This document shows, one piece after another, positions 1-8,894 of a stretch of 43,906 bases of DNA. The stretch is from Aerococcus sp. HMSC062A02 (GTDB lineage Bacteria > Bacillota > Bacilli > Lactobacillales > Aerococcaceae), in NCBI RefSeq assembly GCF_001809535.1, contig NZ_KV797932.1, positions 1 to 43,906 of the forward strand, read 5' to 3'. Below the pieces are notes generated by a model, which ran no database searches, was not told the origin of the DNA, and saw only the letters and a program-made list of their open reading frames with translations. Both the position numbers and the translations under genes were made by a program. Position 1 is the first letter of the stretch. Each line of letters opens with the position of its first letter.

Positions 1-29
1 ATTCCTTTCTAAACGCCTTTGCTCACACC

Positions 30-2411
30 CTATACTTGTTGGCGTTGGAGATTTTGGCGGATTTGTGAGTTCATGAAGAGGAGGCTGGCATCGTATTCGA
101 TGCCTGCTACCATTTCATTGAAGCGTTCAAAGCCTTCTGTTTGGTACTCGACGAGTGGGTTGTTTTGAGCATATGCACGTAGACCTACTCCTTGGCGCAA
201 TTGGTCCATGGCATCGATATGATCGGTCCAGCGGCTGTCAACAGCGCGTAGAATAACCACTTTCTCAAATTCCAAGATCAAGTCTGGGTTCGAGATGTCG
301 TTTAACTTACTTTGGAAGCGGTCCTGGGCCCGGTCTTTGAGTTCTTCTTTCATCTCATCAGGGTCCAAGTCTTCCAAGTCACCTTGGGACATGTCATTTT
401 CTGTCAAGAGAACGGTTTGAACAAAGTCTGTTAAGGCCTCGTAATTCCAATCCGATTCATCGCCGGCTGTGTATTGATCAACGACACGGTCAATGGTTCG
501 GTCAATCATTTGCCACATAATGTCATCGAGGGAATCTTCTTCCTCGATAATTTGTTGGCGCTGGTCATAGATAATCTCCCGTTGTTCACGCATCACTTCA
601 TCGTATTCCAGTACGTTCTTCCGGGTATCGTAGTTGTTCCCTTCCACACGTTTTTGGGCAGATTCCACTTGTTTGGAGATCATCCGGCTTTCAATGGCAA
701 CATCATCTTCGCCGTCGCCATCAATATTTAAACTTTCCCAAACCGCTTTAACCCGGTCTGAACCGAAGCGGCGCATGAGGTCATCCTCTAAGGAGAGGTA
801 GAAACGTGAATAACCAGGGTCCCCTTGACGGCCTGACCGTCCACGCAACTGGTCATCGATCCGCCGCGATTCATGGCGTTCGGTTCCGATAACCGCTAAA
901 CCGCCAGCTTCCTTAACCCCAGGTCCTAACTTAATGTCAGTCCCCCGGCCGGCCATATTAGTTGCGATCGTTACGGCCCCTTTTTGGCCAGCTTGGGTGA
1001 CGATTTCAGCTTCTTTAGCGTGGTTCTTCGCATTCAAGATATTATGTGGTACCCCACGTTTGCTGAGGAGATTGGAGAGTAATTCCGAGGTTTCAACCGC
1101 TACCGTCCCGACCAGGACAGGTTGACCATCTTGGTAGCGTTCCTGGATTTCATCGGCAACCGCCTCAAACTTGGATTCCAAATTAGGATAAATAATATCT
1201 GGAGCATCGATCCGTTGCACAGGGCGGTTGGTTGGAATCTGAATCACGTTCATATTGTAGATTTCACGGAATTCTTCTTCCTCCGTCTTAGCAGTACCGG
1301 TCATCCCCGCTAATTTATCGTACATCCGGAAATAGTTCTGGAAGGTGATCGTTGCCATGGTCTTCGATTCGTTTTGAATTTCGACATTTTCTTTGGCTTC
1401 AATGGCTTGGTGGAGGCCATCCGAATAACGACGGCCATCCATAATCCGACCGGTAAAGCCGTCAACGATCTTAACTTCACCTTCTTGGACCACATAGTCA
1501 ATATCCAGGAGCATAATATAGTTAGCACGTAAGGCCGTATCGATATGGTGGATCAAACGTCCATTCTCCACATCATAGAGGTTATCCAAGTGGAAGACAT
1601 CTTCTGCCTTCTCAATCCCCTCTTCAGTCAGGCTGATCGTCTTGGAACTGACATCGATCACATAGTCTTCTTCTTCTTGCAGGCTCTTCACAAAGTAGTC
1701 CGCCCGTTGGTAGAGCGCCGTAGATTGTTCAGCTTGGCCAGAAATAATCAAAGGTGTCCGCGCCTCATCGATCAAGATTGAGTCTACCTCATCGACAACC
1801 GCGTAGTGGAGCGGCCGTTGGACCATTTGACTCTTATAGACCACCATGTTATCGCGGAGGTAGTCAAAGCCCAATTCATTATTGGTCGAATAGGTAATGT
1901 CACAGTTATAGGCTTCACGCTTTTGGTCGGAAGACATATCATTGGTATTCAAACCAACTGTTAGCCCTAAGAATTCGTAGAGCTCGCCCATCTCAACCGA
2001 GTCCCGACGCGCCAAATAGTCATTGACTGTCACCACATGGACGCCCTTGCCTGATAAGGCATTCAGATAGACAGGCATGGTTTCCGTCAAGGTCTTGCCT
2101 TCCCCCGTCTTCATCTCGGCAATATTCCCATAGTGGAGGGCAAGTCCACCCATGATTTGAACATGGAAAGGATAGAGTCCAAGCACCCGACGCGCCCCTT
2201 CGCGGACAGTTGCGAAGGCTTCAACCAGCACATCTTCTTCAGTTTCTCCATTCTGCAAACGTTCTTTAAAGGATTCCGTCTTTGCCCGGAGCTGGTCATC
2301 TGAATACTCAGCGAACTTATCCCCTAAGGCCTCAACTTTCTTCGCTTGTTTGTTAAAGCGACGCAATTCTTTCCGGTCATTTTCAAATATTGATTTCAAA
2401 AAGCTAGCCAT
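30..2411 (-). CDS. secA: Preprotein translocase ATPase SecA
   Basis: SecA is the peripheral ATPase that drives unfolded preproteins through the SecYEG channel. Visible motifs include Walker A GEGKT (residues 103-107), the DEVD Walker B box (207-210) followed by LIDEARTP, and the helicase-type MAGRGTDI motif in the second nucleotide-binding fold. At 793 residues it is in the range of the family. The start ATG is preceded by AAGGAG. The C-terminus ends in a basic Gln-rich stretch (NLQRQQV), and the usual CxCxSG-type zinc-binding tail seen in many SecA proteins is absent. A SecA2-type paralog cannot be fully excluded, but the full set of canonical motifs favours the housekeeping protein. Confidence 0.97.
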   Translation of the reverse strand: MASFLKSIFENDRKELRRFNKQAKKVEALGDKFAEYSDDQLRAKTESFKERLQNGETEEDVLVEAFATVREGARRVLGLYPFHVQIMGGLALHYGNIAEMKTGEGKTLTETMPVYLNALSGKGVHVVTVNDYLARRDSVEMGELYEFLGLTVGLNTNDMSSDQKREAYNCDITYSTNNELGFDYLRDNMVVYKSQMVQRPLHYAVVDEVDSILIDEARTPLIISGQAEQSTALYQRADYFVKSLQEEEDYVIDVSSKTISLTEEGIEKAEDVFHLDNLYDVENGRLIHHIDTALRANYIMLLDIDYVVQEGEVKIVDGFTGRIMDGRRYSDGLHQAIEAKENVEIQNESKTMATITFQNYFRMYDKLAGMTGTAKTEEEEFREIYNMNVIQIPTNRPVQRIDAPDIIYPNLESKFEAVADEIQERYQDGQPVLVGTVAVETSELLSNLLSKRGVPHNILNAKNHAKEAEIVTQAGQKGAVTIATNMAGRGTDIKLGPGVKEAGGLAVIGTERHESRRIDDQLRGRSGRQGDPGYSRFYLSLEDDLMRRFGSDRVKAVWESLNIDGDGEDDVAIESRMISKQVESAQKRVEGNNYDTRKNVLEYDEVMREQREIIYDQRQQIIEEEDSLDDIMWQMIDRTIDRVVDQYTAGDESDWNYEALTDFVQTVLLTENDMSQGDLEDLDPDEMKEELKDRAQDRFQSKLNDISNPDLILEFEKVVILRAVDSRWTDHIDAMDQLRQGVGLRAYAQNNPLVEYQTEGFERFNEMVAGIEYDASLLFMNSQIRQNLQRQQV

Positions 2412-2482
2412 TCTATTCTCCTTATCTGGTCAATTGCGGCTATCGCTTGTTAACCCAATTGATTATCTTCATATATCTCATT

Positions 2483-2511
2483 ATTTTATCATGCTTTATC
2501 CTAAAATTGAA
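2483..2511 (-). promoter_or_regulatory. Probable promoter of secA
   Basis: Read on the minus strand, TTCAAT (2506-2511) and TAAAAT (2483-2488) are separated by 17 bp, about 70 bp upstream of the secA start. This is a reasonable sigma-A type promoter, inferred by pattern only. Confidence 0.45.
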
Positions 2512-2620
2512 CCTTAGAGCCCGCTTATAAAAGGCAAAGGCACACTTATTTCTATTTTAACACAGTTAGCGCCTTAAATGGAAGATAGTGAAAAATGCCC
2601 TGTTAAAATAGGGAAAAATT

Positions 2621-2649
2621 AAAAAATGACTCTTGATTGAAAGAGTCAG
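2621..2649 (-). terminator. Terminator after the HicB-like gene
   Basis: A short inverted repeat (GACTCTT / AAGAGTC, loop of about 6) is followed on the minus strand by a T-rich run. It sits just downstream of the HicB-like gene and upstream of the secA promoter. Confidence 0.7.
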
Positions 2650-2704
2650 TGTCGATTAAATCATAAGTAAGTATGTACTTATCCTATTCAAGAAAGACGT
2701 AAAG

Positions 2705-2986
2705 TCACTCGGCTGATGGAAAGTGCTTCTTTTTGGCCTGAGCGAGGTCAACTTCAATCGGAAGAACTAGGGCATCTTCAGGAACTAATAAATCATCAGG
2801 CAAGGAGGGGGTGGGGATAGGGTCTCCTTCTTCTTCAGCGATAATCAGCCAGCCTTCGAGAAGATCTTTAGCCATATATAAGGCCTCGTCCATATCTTCA
2901 CCGCACGAAAAGGCACCCTCCAAGTCAGGAAATTCAATAGCAAACTGGCCAGCTGATGGAGTAAAAATAGCATAGTATAAATACAT
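2705..2986 (-). CDS. HicB-family (UPF0150-like) antitoxin-like protein, orphan
   Basis: This 93-residue acidic protein opens with the HicB/UPF0150 partial RNase H-like fold pattern: YYAIFTPSAGQFAIEFPDLE, then a Cys-Gly turn and a helix rich in Asp, Glu, Ala and Leu (residues about 28-50). HicB proteins are antitoxins of HicA mRNA interferases, but stand-alone members are common in Lactobacillales. No HicA-like double-stranded-RNA-binding small protein is seen on either side, so a classical toxin-antitoxin pair is not supported. The C-terminal part (residues 55-93) is rich in Pro and Asp and shows no DNA-binding motif that I can recognise. Family call is fairly firm; function is open. Confidence 0.75.
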   Translation of the reverse strand: MYLYYAIFTPSAGQFAIEFPDLEGAFSCGEDMDEALYMAKDLLEGWLIIAEEEGDPIPTPSLPDDLLVPEDALVLPIEVDLAQAKKKHFPSAE

Positions 2987-3062
2987 CCGTACACGTCCTT
3001 TCTCTCTAAATGTGGTAAACTAGCAAAAAACAGCTTTTCTATCGTGAGAAGATGCGAAAGTT

Positions 3063-3176
3063 TTATTTCTTCCCATATTTTTGTTCATCTTTTACCGTTG
3101 TGTAGATCGTCAAGCCTAAACCGACAATGATAGTTACAGTCAATAAGATTAATAAGACACATGTAGTTGCTGACAT
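3063..3176 (-). CDS. Tiny single-span membrane peptide
   Basis: A 37-codon frame starts with ATG at 3174-3176 and stops with TAA at 3063-3065. The peptide has one strongly hydrophobic stretch (about residues 6-25, CVLLILLTVTIIVGLGLTIY) followed by a charged tail ending in KDEQKYGKK. This is the layout of small membrane subunits or type I toxin/holin-like peptides. A G-rich but imperfect ribosome binding site (ATGGGGG) lies upstream. I do not recognise the family. It lies just upstream of the orphan hicB on the same strand. Moderate-to-low confidence that it is translated. Confidence 0.4.
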   Translation of the reverse strand: MSATTCVLLILLTVTIIVGLGLTIYTTVKDEQKYGKK

Positions 3177-3554
3177 AGTGTAAACCCCCATATCTTTGAA
3201 ACGGTACATTTTAGAATTAAGCTAGGCAGCTCGATAGGCAAAAATAACGCCATGTAAAGTTCATAATATCATTTACTTAGCCCAACTAATGAAAGCATGA
3301 ATTCGTATCACGCAAGCTAATGATAACATAAGTGGAAATACAGGCCAATATTTAATAGTAGCTGTCTCCTTTTTAACAGCTGTAGTCGGCTAAGAACTCC
3401 TAATATAAAAAAAGCATCTTCCTAGTCCACAGAAAAAGGCAGATGCTTTTAAATTTTTGAAGAGTATTGGGACAGGCATGTAGATACCAGCCTCACTTAC
3501 CACAAGCTAGTCGACAAGCAATCCCCTGCTCGATAGCAGCATTTCTCCACCATC
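3177..3554. other. Intergenic stretch, mostly without genes
   Basis: The stretch holds the terminator of the YeiH-family gene and, on the minus strand, a strong AAAAAGGAG sequence (around 3366-3374) followed by a 27-codon open frame beginning with ATT (3273-3356) that encodes a hydrophobic peptide. No standard start codon fits that ribosome binding site, so it is not called as a gene. Nothing else was recognised. Confidence 0.5.
3407..3450 (-). terminator. Terminator of the YeiH-family gene
   Basis: A long-loop hairpin with arms AAAGCATCT / AGATGCTTT is followed on the minus strand by a run of seven T. It lies about 100 bp downstream of the YeiH-like gene. Confidence 0.75.
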
Positions 3555-4595
3555 CTACCAGAAACCTAGCACATATTGGAGGCCTAAGCTCACCAGAGTA
3601 ATAGCAATCCAACAAACGGCCCCTAAACCCAGGGCACTAGCACCCGAGCGCAAGAGCTTGACCAAGTCAGTATTCAAACCAATGGCTGCCATAGCCCAAA
3701 CGATCAGAAACTTGCTAGCCCATTTGAATGGAGCGAAAAGACTGTCTGGTAAGCCGATAGCCAGGCAGATGGTTGTGAGGAGAGAAGCCAGAACGAAGTA
3801 AATAATAAATTGCGGTAGGCTGGCTTTAATTTTTTGTCCCCAAGTCAAGTTAGTAGGCGTTTCTTCCCCGTGACGACTGCGCCAGAAGCTCAGGCCTAGC
3901 GTAATTGGAATAATAGCCAGGGTCCGGGTCAATTTCACGGTAATGGCCTTATCCAGGGTTTCGCTTCCTAAGTTAAAGAGGCTATCCCAGGTGGAAGCCG
4001 CCGCTGTCACAGATGAGGTATCATTGACCGCTGTCCCTGCAAAGATACCAAAGGCTTCCCCAGTTGTGGTATCGAAGCCCAACCACTGACCTAGGCTTGG
4101 GAAAATCAGGGCTGCTAGGACATTAAAGAAAAAAATCACAGAAATCGCCTGGGCGACTTCCTCTTCTTCGGCTTCGATGACAGGCGCGGTTGCAGCTATA
4201 GCTGACCCACCACAAATGGACGACCCCACCCCAACCAAAGTGGCCGTCTTCGCATCAATATTCAAATAACGGCTAAAAATAAAGGCCACCAAGAGGGCAA
4301 CTGAAATGGTTGAGAGAATAATAGGTAAGGAGCTCAAGCCGGTTTCAATCACCACCGAAAGATTGAGGCCAAAGCCTAGTAAGACAACAGCGGCTTGTAA
4401 TAAGACCTTACTCGAAAAACGAATTCCCGGTTGAAAAGCGGCCCCTGCTGTCCAAAATAGGGCTACAATCATTCCCATTAAAATAGCAAAAACAGGTCCC
4501 CCAATGATAGGAAAAGCCTGTCCCAAAAAATGCGCTGGAACTGCAATGGCTAAAGATAAAATCAGTCCTGGCAATAATTGACGATTAATTTGCAT
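3555..4595 (-). CDS. YeiH-family putative sulfate exporter (UPF0324)
   Basis: A 346-residue very hydrophobic protein with about ten predicted membrane segments, no signal peptide, and the signatures of the YeiH/UPF0324 family: [11 protein letters not shown] near residue 35, [20 protein letters not shown] near residue 125, and [15 protein letters not shown] near residue 190. The family is annotated as putative sulfate exporters, but the transported substrate has rarely been tested. It is transcribed alone, between a repeat-rich intergenic region and its own terminator. The family call is strong; the substrate is unproven. Confidence 0.9.
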   Translation of the reverse strand: MQINRQLLPGLILSLAIAVPAHFLGQAFPIIGGPVFAILMGMIVALFWTAGAAFQPGIRFSSKVLLQAAVVLLGFGLNLSVVIETGLSSLPIILSTISVALLVAFIFSRYLNIDAKTATLVGVGSSICGGSAIAATAPVIEAEEEEVAQAISVIFFFNVLAALIFPSLGQWLGFDTTTGEAFGIFAGTAVNDTSSVTAAASTWDSLFNLGSETLDKAITVKLTRTLAIIPITLGLSFWRSRHGEETPTNLTWGQKIKASLPQFIIYFVLASLLTTICLAIGLPDSLFAPFKWASKFLIVWAMAAIGLNTDLVKLLRSGASALGLGAVCWIAITLVSLGLQYVLGFW

Positions 4596-4656
4596 AAGAT
4601 GCCTTCTTTCTAAATCATAAGATGGGCAAAAGTCTCGGCTTTTTCAAGAAAGATGC

Positions 4657-4754
4657 CAAAAGTTAGCCCTGGCATCCACTTGGCGAATTCGGCCGATCAT
4701 CTCACAATGCTCGGCCTTCATTCGCCCTCGTGACCCAGGGCTGGTCGACTTTTG
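4657..4754. repeat. Nested-hairpin intergenic repeat, copy 1
   Basis: About 98 bp bounded by CAAAAGTTAGCCCTGG on the left and CCAGGGCTGGTCGACTTTTG on the right, which pair as outer arms. An inner stem pairs GGCGAATTCGGCCGA-type sequence (4682-4696) with TCGGCCTTCATTCGCC (4711-4726). The same outer ends recur at 4914-4937, 22710-22807 and 42957-43059, while the inner arms differ. It fills most of the 360 bp between the YeiH-family gene and adcB; no gene is seen there. Confidence 0.7.
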
Positions 4755-4844
4755 TCTTACTTTATTTTCATTAAATCACAATGCTTCATTAATTTCCAAT
4801 CAATTTTATTTTCCAGATGATCACTTCCAGCTATCTTAAGCGAC

Positions 4845-4882
4845 AAAAAGAAGGCTGAGACAAAGGTCCCAGCCTCCTTTTT
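4845..4882. terminator. Bidirectional terminator after adcB, repeat-associated
   Basis: The hairpin GGCTGAGACAAAGGTCCCAGCC has A-runs on the left and T-runs on the right, so it can terminate on either strand; the relevant one is minus, downstream of adcB. The same sequence theme (GGCTGGGACAAAAGTTCC) recurs at 22645 and 43871, and the bases that follow (TTTTTAAATAGCG, then CTGCTCC) are also shared with 22671-22709. Confidence 0.75.
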
Positions 4883-4913
4883 AAATAGCGCACATTTTTC
4901 AAAAACCTGCTCC

Positions 4914-4937
4914 AAAAGTCAGGCCTGATCGACTTTT
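4914..4937. repeat. Minimal copy of the nested-hairpin repeat, lacking the inner stem
   Basis: The conserved outer ends AAAAGTC and GACTTTT are here joined only by AGGCCTGATC, with no inner stem. In the copy at 22710-22807 the CAGGCCTGA sequence appears on both sides of a 70 bp inner part. This copy therefore looks like an unexpanded or collapsed version. Confidence 0.6.
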
Positions 4938-4955
4938 CACAGTCTCTTAGAGCGG

Positions 4956-5753
4956 TTATGATTTGATCTTGAGATAGAGGCTCTGAACCATAAAGATCAG
5001 GATAAACAAGGCCGCTATCGTAGCGCCAGGTGGGGTATCGAAGTAATAGGAGACCGTCAGCCCCCCTAGCATACCAACCAGGGCTAAGCAGATTGCTAGA
5101 TAAATCACCTGGTTGAAGTGGCGGGCTATCCGCATAGCGATCGCTGCTGGCATGATAATAATCGCAGAAACCAAGAGGGAGCCCGCAATTGGCATCATAA
5201 TAGAGATAGCAACCCCTGTCACAACAGAGAAAAGAACAGAAATTAAGCGGGTAGGCAGGCCTGCCGTATAGGCGGTATCCTCATCAAATGACAGGACATA
5301 CAAGATCCGCTGGTTGACCAGGTAGGCCAGACCAACAAGGACAGCGAGGCCAATCAATAAGCCAATTTGCAAGGGTGAAATGGCGACAATCGAACCGAAG
5401 AGATAGGATTCGATACTGGCTGCCGAATCAACCCGAGAGAGGAGAAGAAGGGCTAGGGCCATACCACCTGACATCAGCATAGCGATCGAGATATCTGAAT
5501 AATTACTGTAGACCCGTCTGAGGTATTCTAACAACATGGCAGCCAGGATAACCAAGGCAATCGTGGTCAGAGTCGGTTCCAAGCCAAGCAAATAACCCAA
5601 GGCCACGCCTGCTAGGGAAATATGGGCCAAGGTATCCGCCATTAAGGACTGCTTACGGAGGATTAAGAAGAGCCCTAAAATCGGCGTGAAGAGTGCCATA
5701 GCTAGACAGGCTATGACGGCTCTTTGCATGAAGTCATACTGAAGCATCTCCAT
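4956..5753 (-). CDS. adcB: Zinc ABC transporter permease AdcB/ZnuB
   Basis: ABC-3 family metal permease with about eight membrane segments. The N-terminus ([10 protein letters not shown]) and the [21 protein letters not shown] block near residue 33 match AdcB of streptococci closely. It is third in adcA-adcC-adcB and would form the membrane channel for Zn(II) delivered by AdcA. The start overlaps the end of adcC by about 40 bp, as expected for translational coupling; either the first ATG (MEM) or the next (MLQ) could be used. The gene is followed by a repeat-associated terminator. Expression is probably controlled from the Zur-like site in front of adcA. Confidence 0.93.
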   Translation of the reverse strand: MEMLQYDFMQRAVIACLAMALFTPILGLFLILRKQSLMADTLAHISLAGVALGYLLGLEPTLTTIALVILAAMLLEYLRRVYSNYSDISIAMLMSGGMALALLLLSRVDSAASIESYLFGSIVAISPLQIGLLIGLAVLVGLAYLVNQRILYVLSFDEDTAYTAGLPTRLISVLFSVVTGVAISIMMPIAGSLLVSAIIIMPAAIAMRIARHFNQVIYLAICLALVGMLGGLTVSYYFDTPPGATIAALFILIFMVQSLYLKIKS

Positions 5754-6406
5754 GGGGTACCCTCCTCTCTGACTAAGTGAATCTGTTTGTCGAAGTAATC
5801 TTTTAGAGACAGGTCCTCATGGGTCACCATAAGGATTGCCTTAGCGTGGTTGCGGGTATTGTGGCGGAGCAAGTCATAGAAATTTTTGCGCGACTCAATA
5901 TCCATCCCTGTTGTCGGTTCATCCAGGATAAAGAGATCGGGATCCGTCGCAAAGACTCGGGCCAGGCAGATCCGCTGCTTCTGCCCACCTGACAAGTCGC
6001 CGATCCGCTCATTGCGCTGTTCCCACATGCCAACGGAGTCAAAGGCGCGGCGGATATGGTCCTCATCCTCCTGGTCAAGGCGCTTAAACCAACGATTCTG
6101 TTGGTAGCGTCCAGACTGTACAAATTCATAGACCGTTGACGGAAAGCCCGCATTGAAGGAAGAAATACTTTGGGGCACATAGCCCACTTGTAATTTTTTG
6201 CCTTGAAAATTCGTCTTGGCAATCCGGCAATGGCCTTTTTCGGGTTCGAGTAGGCCCAGGATATTCTTCAACAAGGTCGTCTTAGCCGCCCCATTTTCCC
6301 CAGTTAAAATGACAAATTCGCCGGGATCCACGGTAAAACTAATATTATTTAAGACCGGCTCCTCATTGTAAGAGAAGCGCAAGTCCTCCACTTCAATATA
6401 ATGCAT
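5711..6406 (-). CDS. adcC: Zinc ABC transporter ATP-binding protein AdcC/ZnuC
   Basis: A 231-residue ABC ATPase. Walker A reads GENGAAKTT (about residues 36-44), with Ala in place of the usual second Gly, a hallmark of AdcC proteins. Other markers are the [14 protein letters not shown] block, the ABC signature LSGGQKQR, Walker [12 protein letters not shown], and a C-terminal [13 protein letters not shown] stretch close to streptococcal AdcC. It powers Zn(II) import through AdcB. It starts 11 bp after adcA ends and overlaps adcB, so all three are one transcript. No adcR regulator gene precedes the operon, unlike the streptococcal arrangement. Confidence 0.95.
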   Translation of the reverse strand: MHYIEVEDLRFSYNEEPVLNNISFTVDPGEFVILTGENGAAKTTLLKNILGLLEPEKGHCRIAKTNFQGKKLQVGYVPQSISSFNAGFPSTVYEFVQSGRYQQNRWFKRLDQEDEDHIRRAFDSVGMWEQRNERIGDLSGGQKQRICLARVFATDPDLFILDEPTTGMDIESRKNFYDLLRHNTRNHAKAILMVTHEDLSLKDYFDKQIHLVREEGTPWRCFSMTSCKEPS

Positions 6407-6417
6407 AATCCACTCCT

Positions 6418-7410
6418 TTACTTCAGTCCGTCCTCAAGATTAGTTAAATTCTGCCTCATCAAGCTGAGATAGCCTTGGCCATTAGCTTCTACTGACACAT
6501 CAGGAGACTCCATCGAGGTCAGGCTGCTGGTTTTAATGCCGGTATCGTGGGCAATGGTATCGGCTAATTTAGAAGATCCGCCCTGCTGGAAGAAGATCAC
6601 TTCGATGCCACGCTGGCGGATGAAGTCTTCTAATTGAGCTAATTTCGCAGGAGACAGGCTAGCTGTTGAATCGACACTGGTCAAAGCAATCTGCTCCAAG
6701 TCATAGCGAGAAGCCAGGTAATTAAAGGCCGCGTGGTCGACCACAAAGTGCCGGTCTTTTTTATCAGCTAAGGCCTGGTTAAAGTCCTGGTCCAACTGGT
6801 CCAATTCTTCGATAAAGGCCTTGGCGTTGGCCTGGTAGTCTGCTCGGTGGTCCGGGTCACGGTCCGACAGGGCATCGGCAATGCCCTGAACTTCTCGCTG
6901 GGCGAGGACTGGGTCTAACCAAGTATGTGGATCCTTGGCATGGACATGGAGGTCGCCCTCTGCGTGGTCATGAGCGTCTTCCCCCTCTTCCTCATGGTCG
7001 TGGTCATGGCCTTGGTGATGGACTCCATCGATGGTCGTCACCTGACCATCCATCAGGTCCAGCTGACCCGCTGCCTCATGGACCGCAACCTTGTCTTGGT
7101 TGAGTGTCTCGAGCATGGCAGGAACCCAGGTCTCCATCTCCTTACTGTTATAGACAAAGAGGTCCGCTTGTTCTAAATCGGCTAAATTTTTAGCGCTAGG
7201 CTCGTAGTCATGGACTTCTTGACCATTAGCAATCATGACCTGAACATCTGCATGGTCCCCAGCCACCTCCTGGGTCAAGGCCTGGATGGGGTAAAAACTC
7301 GTCATCACTTGCAACTTATCCCCCGACCCGGCATTTTGCTGGGGCGATTGGCAGGCAGAGACCAGGAAGGCCAGGGGCAATAGCAAGAGGTAAATATATT
7401 TTTTCTTCAT
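6418..7410 (-). CDS. adcA: Zinc-binding lipoprotein AdcA/ZnuA
   Basis: The protein has a lipoprotein signal peptide with lipobox LVSAC (Cys20) and the metal-receptor fold of cluster A-I solute-binding proteins. Candidate Zn ligands are His in EVHDYEPS, His in DPHTWLDP and His in VVDHAAFNY. Between the first two lies a His/Asp/Glu-rich loop (roughly residues 130-160, [12 protein letters not shown] and more), typical of zinc rather than manganese receptors. At 330 residues it lacks the C-terminal ZinT domain that long streptococcal AdcA proteins carry. It is first in the operon and so closest to the regulatory site. Confidence 0.95.
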   Translation of the reverse strand: MKKKYIYLLLLPLAFLVSACQSPQQNAGSGDKLQVMTSFYPIQALTQEVAGDHADVQVMIANGQEVHDYEPSAKNLADLEQADLFVYNSKEMETWVPAMLETLNQDKVAVHEAAGQLDLMDGQVTTIDGVHHQGHDHDHEEEGEDAHDHAEGDLHVHAKDPHTWLDPVLAQREVQGIADALSDRDPDHRADYQANAKAFIEELDQLDQDFNQALADKKDRHFVVDHAAFNYLASRYDLEQIALTSVDSTASLSPAKLAQLEDFIRQRGIEVIFFQQGGSSKLADTIAHDTGIKTSSLTSMESPDVSVEANGQGYLSLMRQNLTNLEDGLK

Positions 7411-7435
7411 AGCTGACTCCTTTCATCAAGGTTAT

Positions 7436-7450
7436 TCGGAATTGTTACGA
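7436..7450 (-). promoter_or_regulatory. Zur-like operator in front of adcA
   Basis: On the minus strand the sequence TCGTAACAATTCCGA fits the Gram-positive Zur box TCGTAATNATTACGA at 12 of 14 defined positions. A TATAAT hexamer (7459-7464 region) lies just upstream, so a bound repressor would cover the transcription start. The streptococcal AdcR motif TTAACNNGTTAA is not seen. Confidence 0.6.
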
Positions 7451-7494
7451 TTTAATACATTATAAGATAGCACAAAACTTGACTCGCTGCAATA

Positions 7495-7521
7495 AAAAAA
7501 GTTGAGTCCCCTCAACTTTTC
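7495..7521 (-). terminator. Terminator of ispE
   Basis: Perfect hairpin AAAAGTTGAG-TCCC-CTCAACTTTT with T-run on the minus strand, 13 bp after the ispE stop. Confidence 0.85.
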
Positions 7522-7533
7522 CTATCCCATAGC

Positions 7534-8403
7534 TTACAGTCCCGTTCCCTGCTGCAAGACGGGGACCACATAGACTTCTTTGCAGAAGCCGCGCAAGGCA
7601 TTATACACATGTTTAGCCCGGTTCGACGTTGGGGCAAAACCGATTACCGTCGAGCCCGTTCCGGTCATGGTCACGCCCTCCGCCCCAAACTTCTGCATCT
7701 TGGCCTTTAACTTGTTCAAAATCGGATAATTCCAAAAGACCAAATCTTCTAGCATATTCCCTGTGGCTTGAACCAAGTCTTGGTAAGACTGCTTATGAAT
7801 GGCTTGAAGGACTGCCGGCGTATTCCCCTGGTCCGGCAAGTCATTAGGATCCAGGTCTTGTAAGATCTTATCTGTTGATACAGATAGCGGTGGCTTGGCT
7901 AGGACTAACCAAGAAGCTGGAAGAGCAGGAAGGGCCTGGAGCTGATCTCCCTGCCCTGTCACATGTTGGATGCCGCCGAGCAAACAATAAGGTGCATCCG
8001 CATCAATCTGCAAAGCCAATTGCAAGAGCTCATCTGTCGAATAATGCAAGTCCCAGAGTTTATTAACAGCTCGCAAAACAGCTGCTGCATCGGAACTTCC
8101 TCCGCCCAGGCCAGCAGAGACGGGAATCTGTTTCTCAATAATAATATCTAAGCCACGGTCTACTTGGCTAGCTTCCTTAATCAAGTCCGCCGCGCGATAG
8201 GCATGGTTTCTGGCATCATTAGGGAGGAAGCTCCGGCTAGTCCGCACCACAATTTCTTGGTCGGAACGTTCTTGGATGGTCAGACGATCCGAAAGATCAA
8301 CCGAGGCCATCACCATGTCATAATGCCACTGCCCCTTATCCGCCTGGTAGATCAAGTCCTGGGATAGGTTAATCTTGGCTGCTGCTTTCTCAATAATCGA
8401 CAC
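7534..8403 (-). CDS. ispE: 4-diphosphocytidyl-2-C-methyl-D-erythritol kinase IspE
   Basis: A 289-residue GHMP-family kinase. The N-terminus (AAAKINLSQDL) is the IspE substrate-binding start, and the ATP-binding glycine-rich loop reads PVSAGLGGGSSDAAAV around residue 95. A C-terminal GVTMTGTGSTVIGF motif completes the active site. The enzyme phosphorylates CDP-methylerythritol in the non-mevalonate isoprenoid pathway. In many Bacillota ispE sits beside veg and rsmA; here it follows veg, with its own short intergenic region and terminator. No other MEP-pathway gene is in the window, so whether the pathway is complete cannot be told from here. Confidence 0.93.
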   Translation of the reverse strand: MSIIEKAAAKINLSQDLIYQADKGQWHYDMVMASVDLSDRLTIQERSDQEIVVRTSRSFLPNDARNHAYRAADLIKEASQVDRGLDIIIEKQIPVSAGLGGGSSDAAAVLRAVNKLWDLHYSTDELLQLALQIDADAPYCLLGGIQHVTGQGDQLQALPALPASWLVLAKPPLSVSTDKILQDLDPNDLPDQGNTPAVLQAIHKQSYQDLVQATGNMLEDLVFWNYPILNKLKAKMQKFGAEGVTMTGTGSTVIGFAPTSNRAKHVYNALRGFCKEVYVVPVLQQGTGL

Positions 8404-8510
8404 ACTGCCACCCCCTCATTATAGTTTACTTATTATCTTGAATTTTAGCATGACCTGCCCTTTAAATAAAGCAAAGCCGCTTTTCTTCAAGAGCTCTAAT
8501 GCATCAATGA

Positions 8511-8540
8511 GAAAAAGGCTAGGACACCATGCCTAGCCTC
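8511..8540 (-). terminator. Terminator of veg
   Basis: Hairpin AGGCTAGG / CCTAGCCT with T-run (TTTTTCTC) on the minus strand, directly after veg. Confidence 0.85.
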
Positions 8541-8547
8541 AACTTCT

Positions 8548-8784
8548 CTAATTATTAAATTCAATTTCAACGCTTTCTGTTAAGACATCCGTGTAACTGT
8601 AACAGACACGTTCAAATTGATTTTGATCCTGGTCAAGTTCAACAACAAAAACAGCTGGAAAAGTGTCACTCAAAATCCCTTCGCGAACGGTAATCCGTTT
8701 ACGTCCAGTTTGTTGAGTGACCTGGATACGGCGCCCAAGCTTCTCATCCAAAGCTGCTTTGATCGCTGCTAAGTTCCCTGACAT
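8548..8784 (-). CDS. veg: Veg family protein
   Basis: A 78-residue protein with the full Veg pattern: a helical N-terminus (LAAIKAALDEKLGRRIQV), a GRKRITVREGIL strand and a C-terminal CYSYTDVLTESVEIEF block. Veg of Bacillus subtilis is a small, strongly expressed protein linked to biofilm gene control through SinR; its molecular action is not settled, and sinR targets are not seen here. The usual genomic company (rsmA, rnmV, ispE) is partly kept: ispE is next on the same strand. It has its own strong promoter and terminator, so it is a single-gene transcript. Confidence 0.93.
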   Translation of the reverse strand: MSGNLAAIKAALDEKLGRRIQVTQQTGRKRITVREGILSDTFPAVFVVELDQDQNQFERVCYSYTDVLTESVEIEFNN

Positions 8785-8808
8785 TCTATCACTCCTCTAA
8801 TGTTAACT

Positions 8809-8837
8809 ATTATAACACATACGTTGACTTTATGCAA
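8809..8837 (-). promoter_or_regulatory. veg promoter
   Basis: On the minus strand TTGCAT (8832-8837) and a perfect TATAAT (8809-8814) are separated by exactly 17 bp, about 25 bp upstream of the veg start codon. Confidence 0.75.
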
Positions 8838-8894
8838 TATCACAAATGAGCGATAGAGTCAAGACTTGACCTTATTTTCTTAGCTATTTTTTAC

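Noticed and set aside
2705-3176. HicA-HicB toxin-antitoxin pair
   Set aside because: No HicA-like gene is present beside the HicB-like protein; the neighbouring tiny frame encodes a membrane peptide, not an RNA-binding domain.
3273-3356. 27-codon hydrophobic gene with ATT start
   Set aside because: The ribosome binding site is strong, but ATT is very rarely used as a start and no standard start fits. It is kept only as an observation.
7411-7480. AdcR operator before adcA
   Set aside because: The TTAACNNGTTAA pattern is absent; a Zur-type box is present instead.
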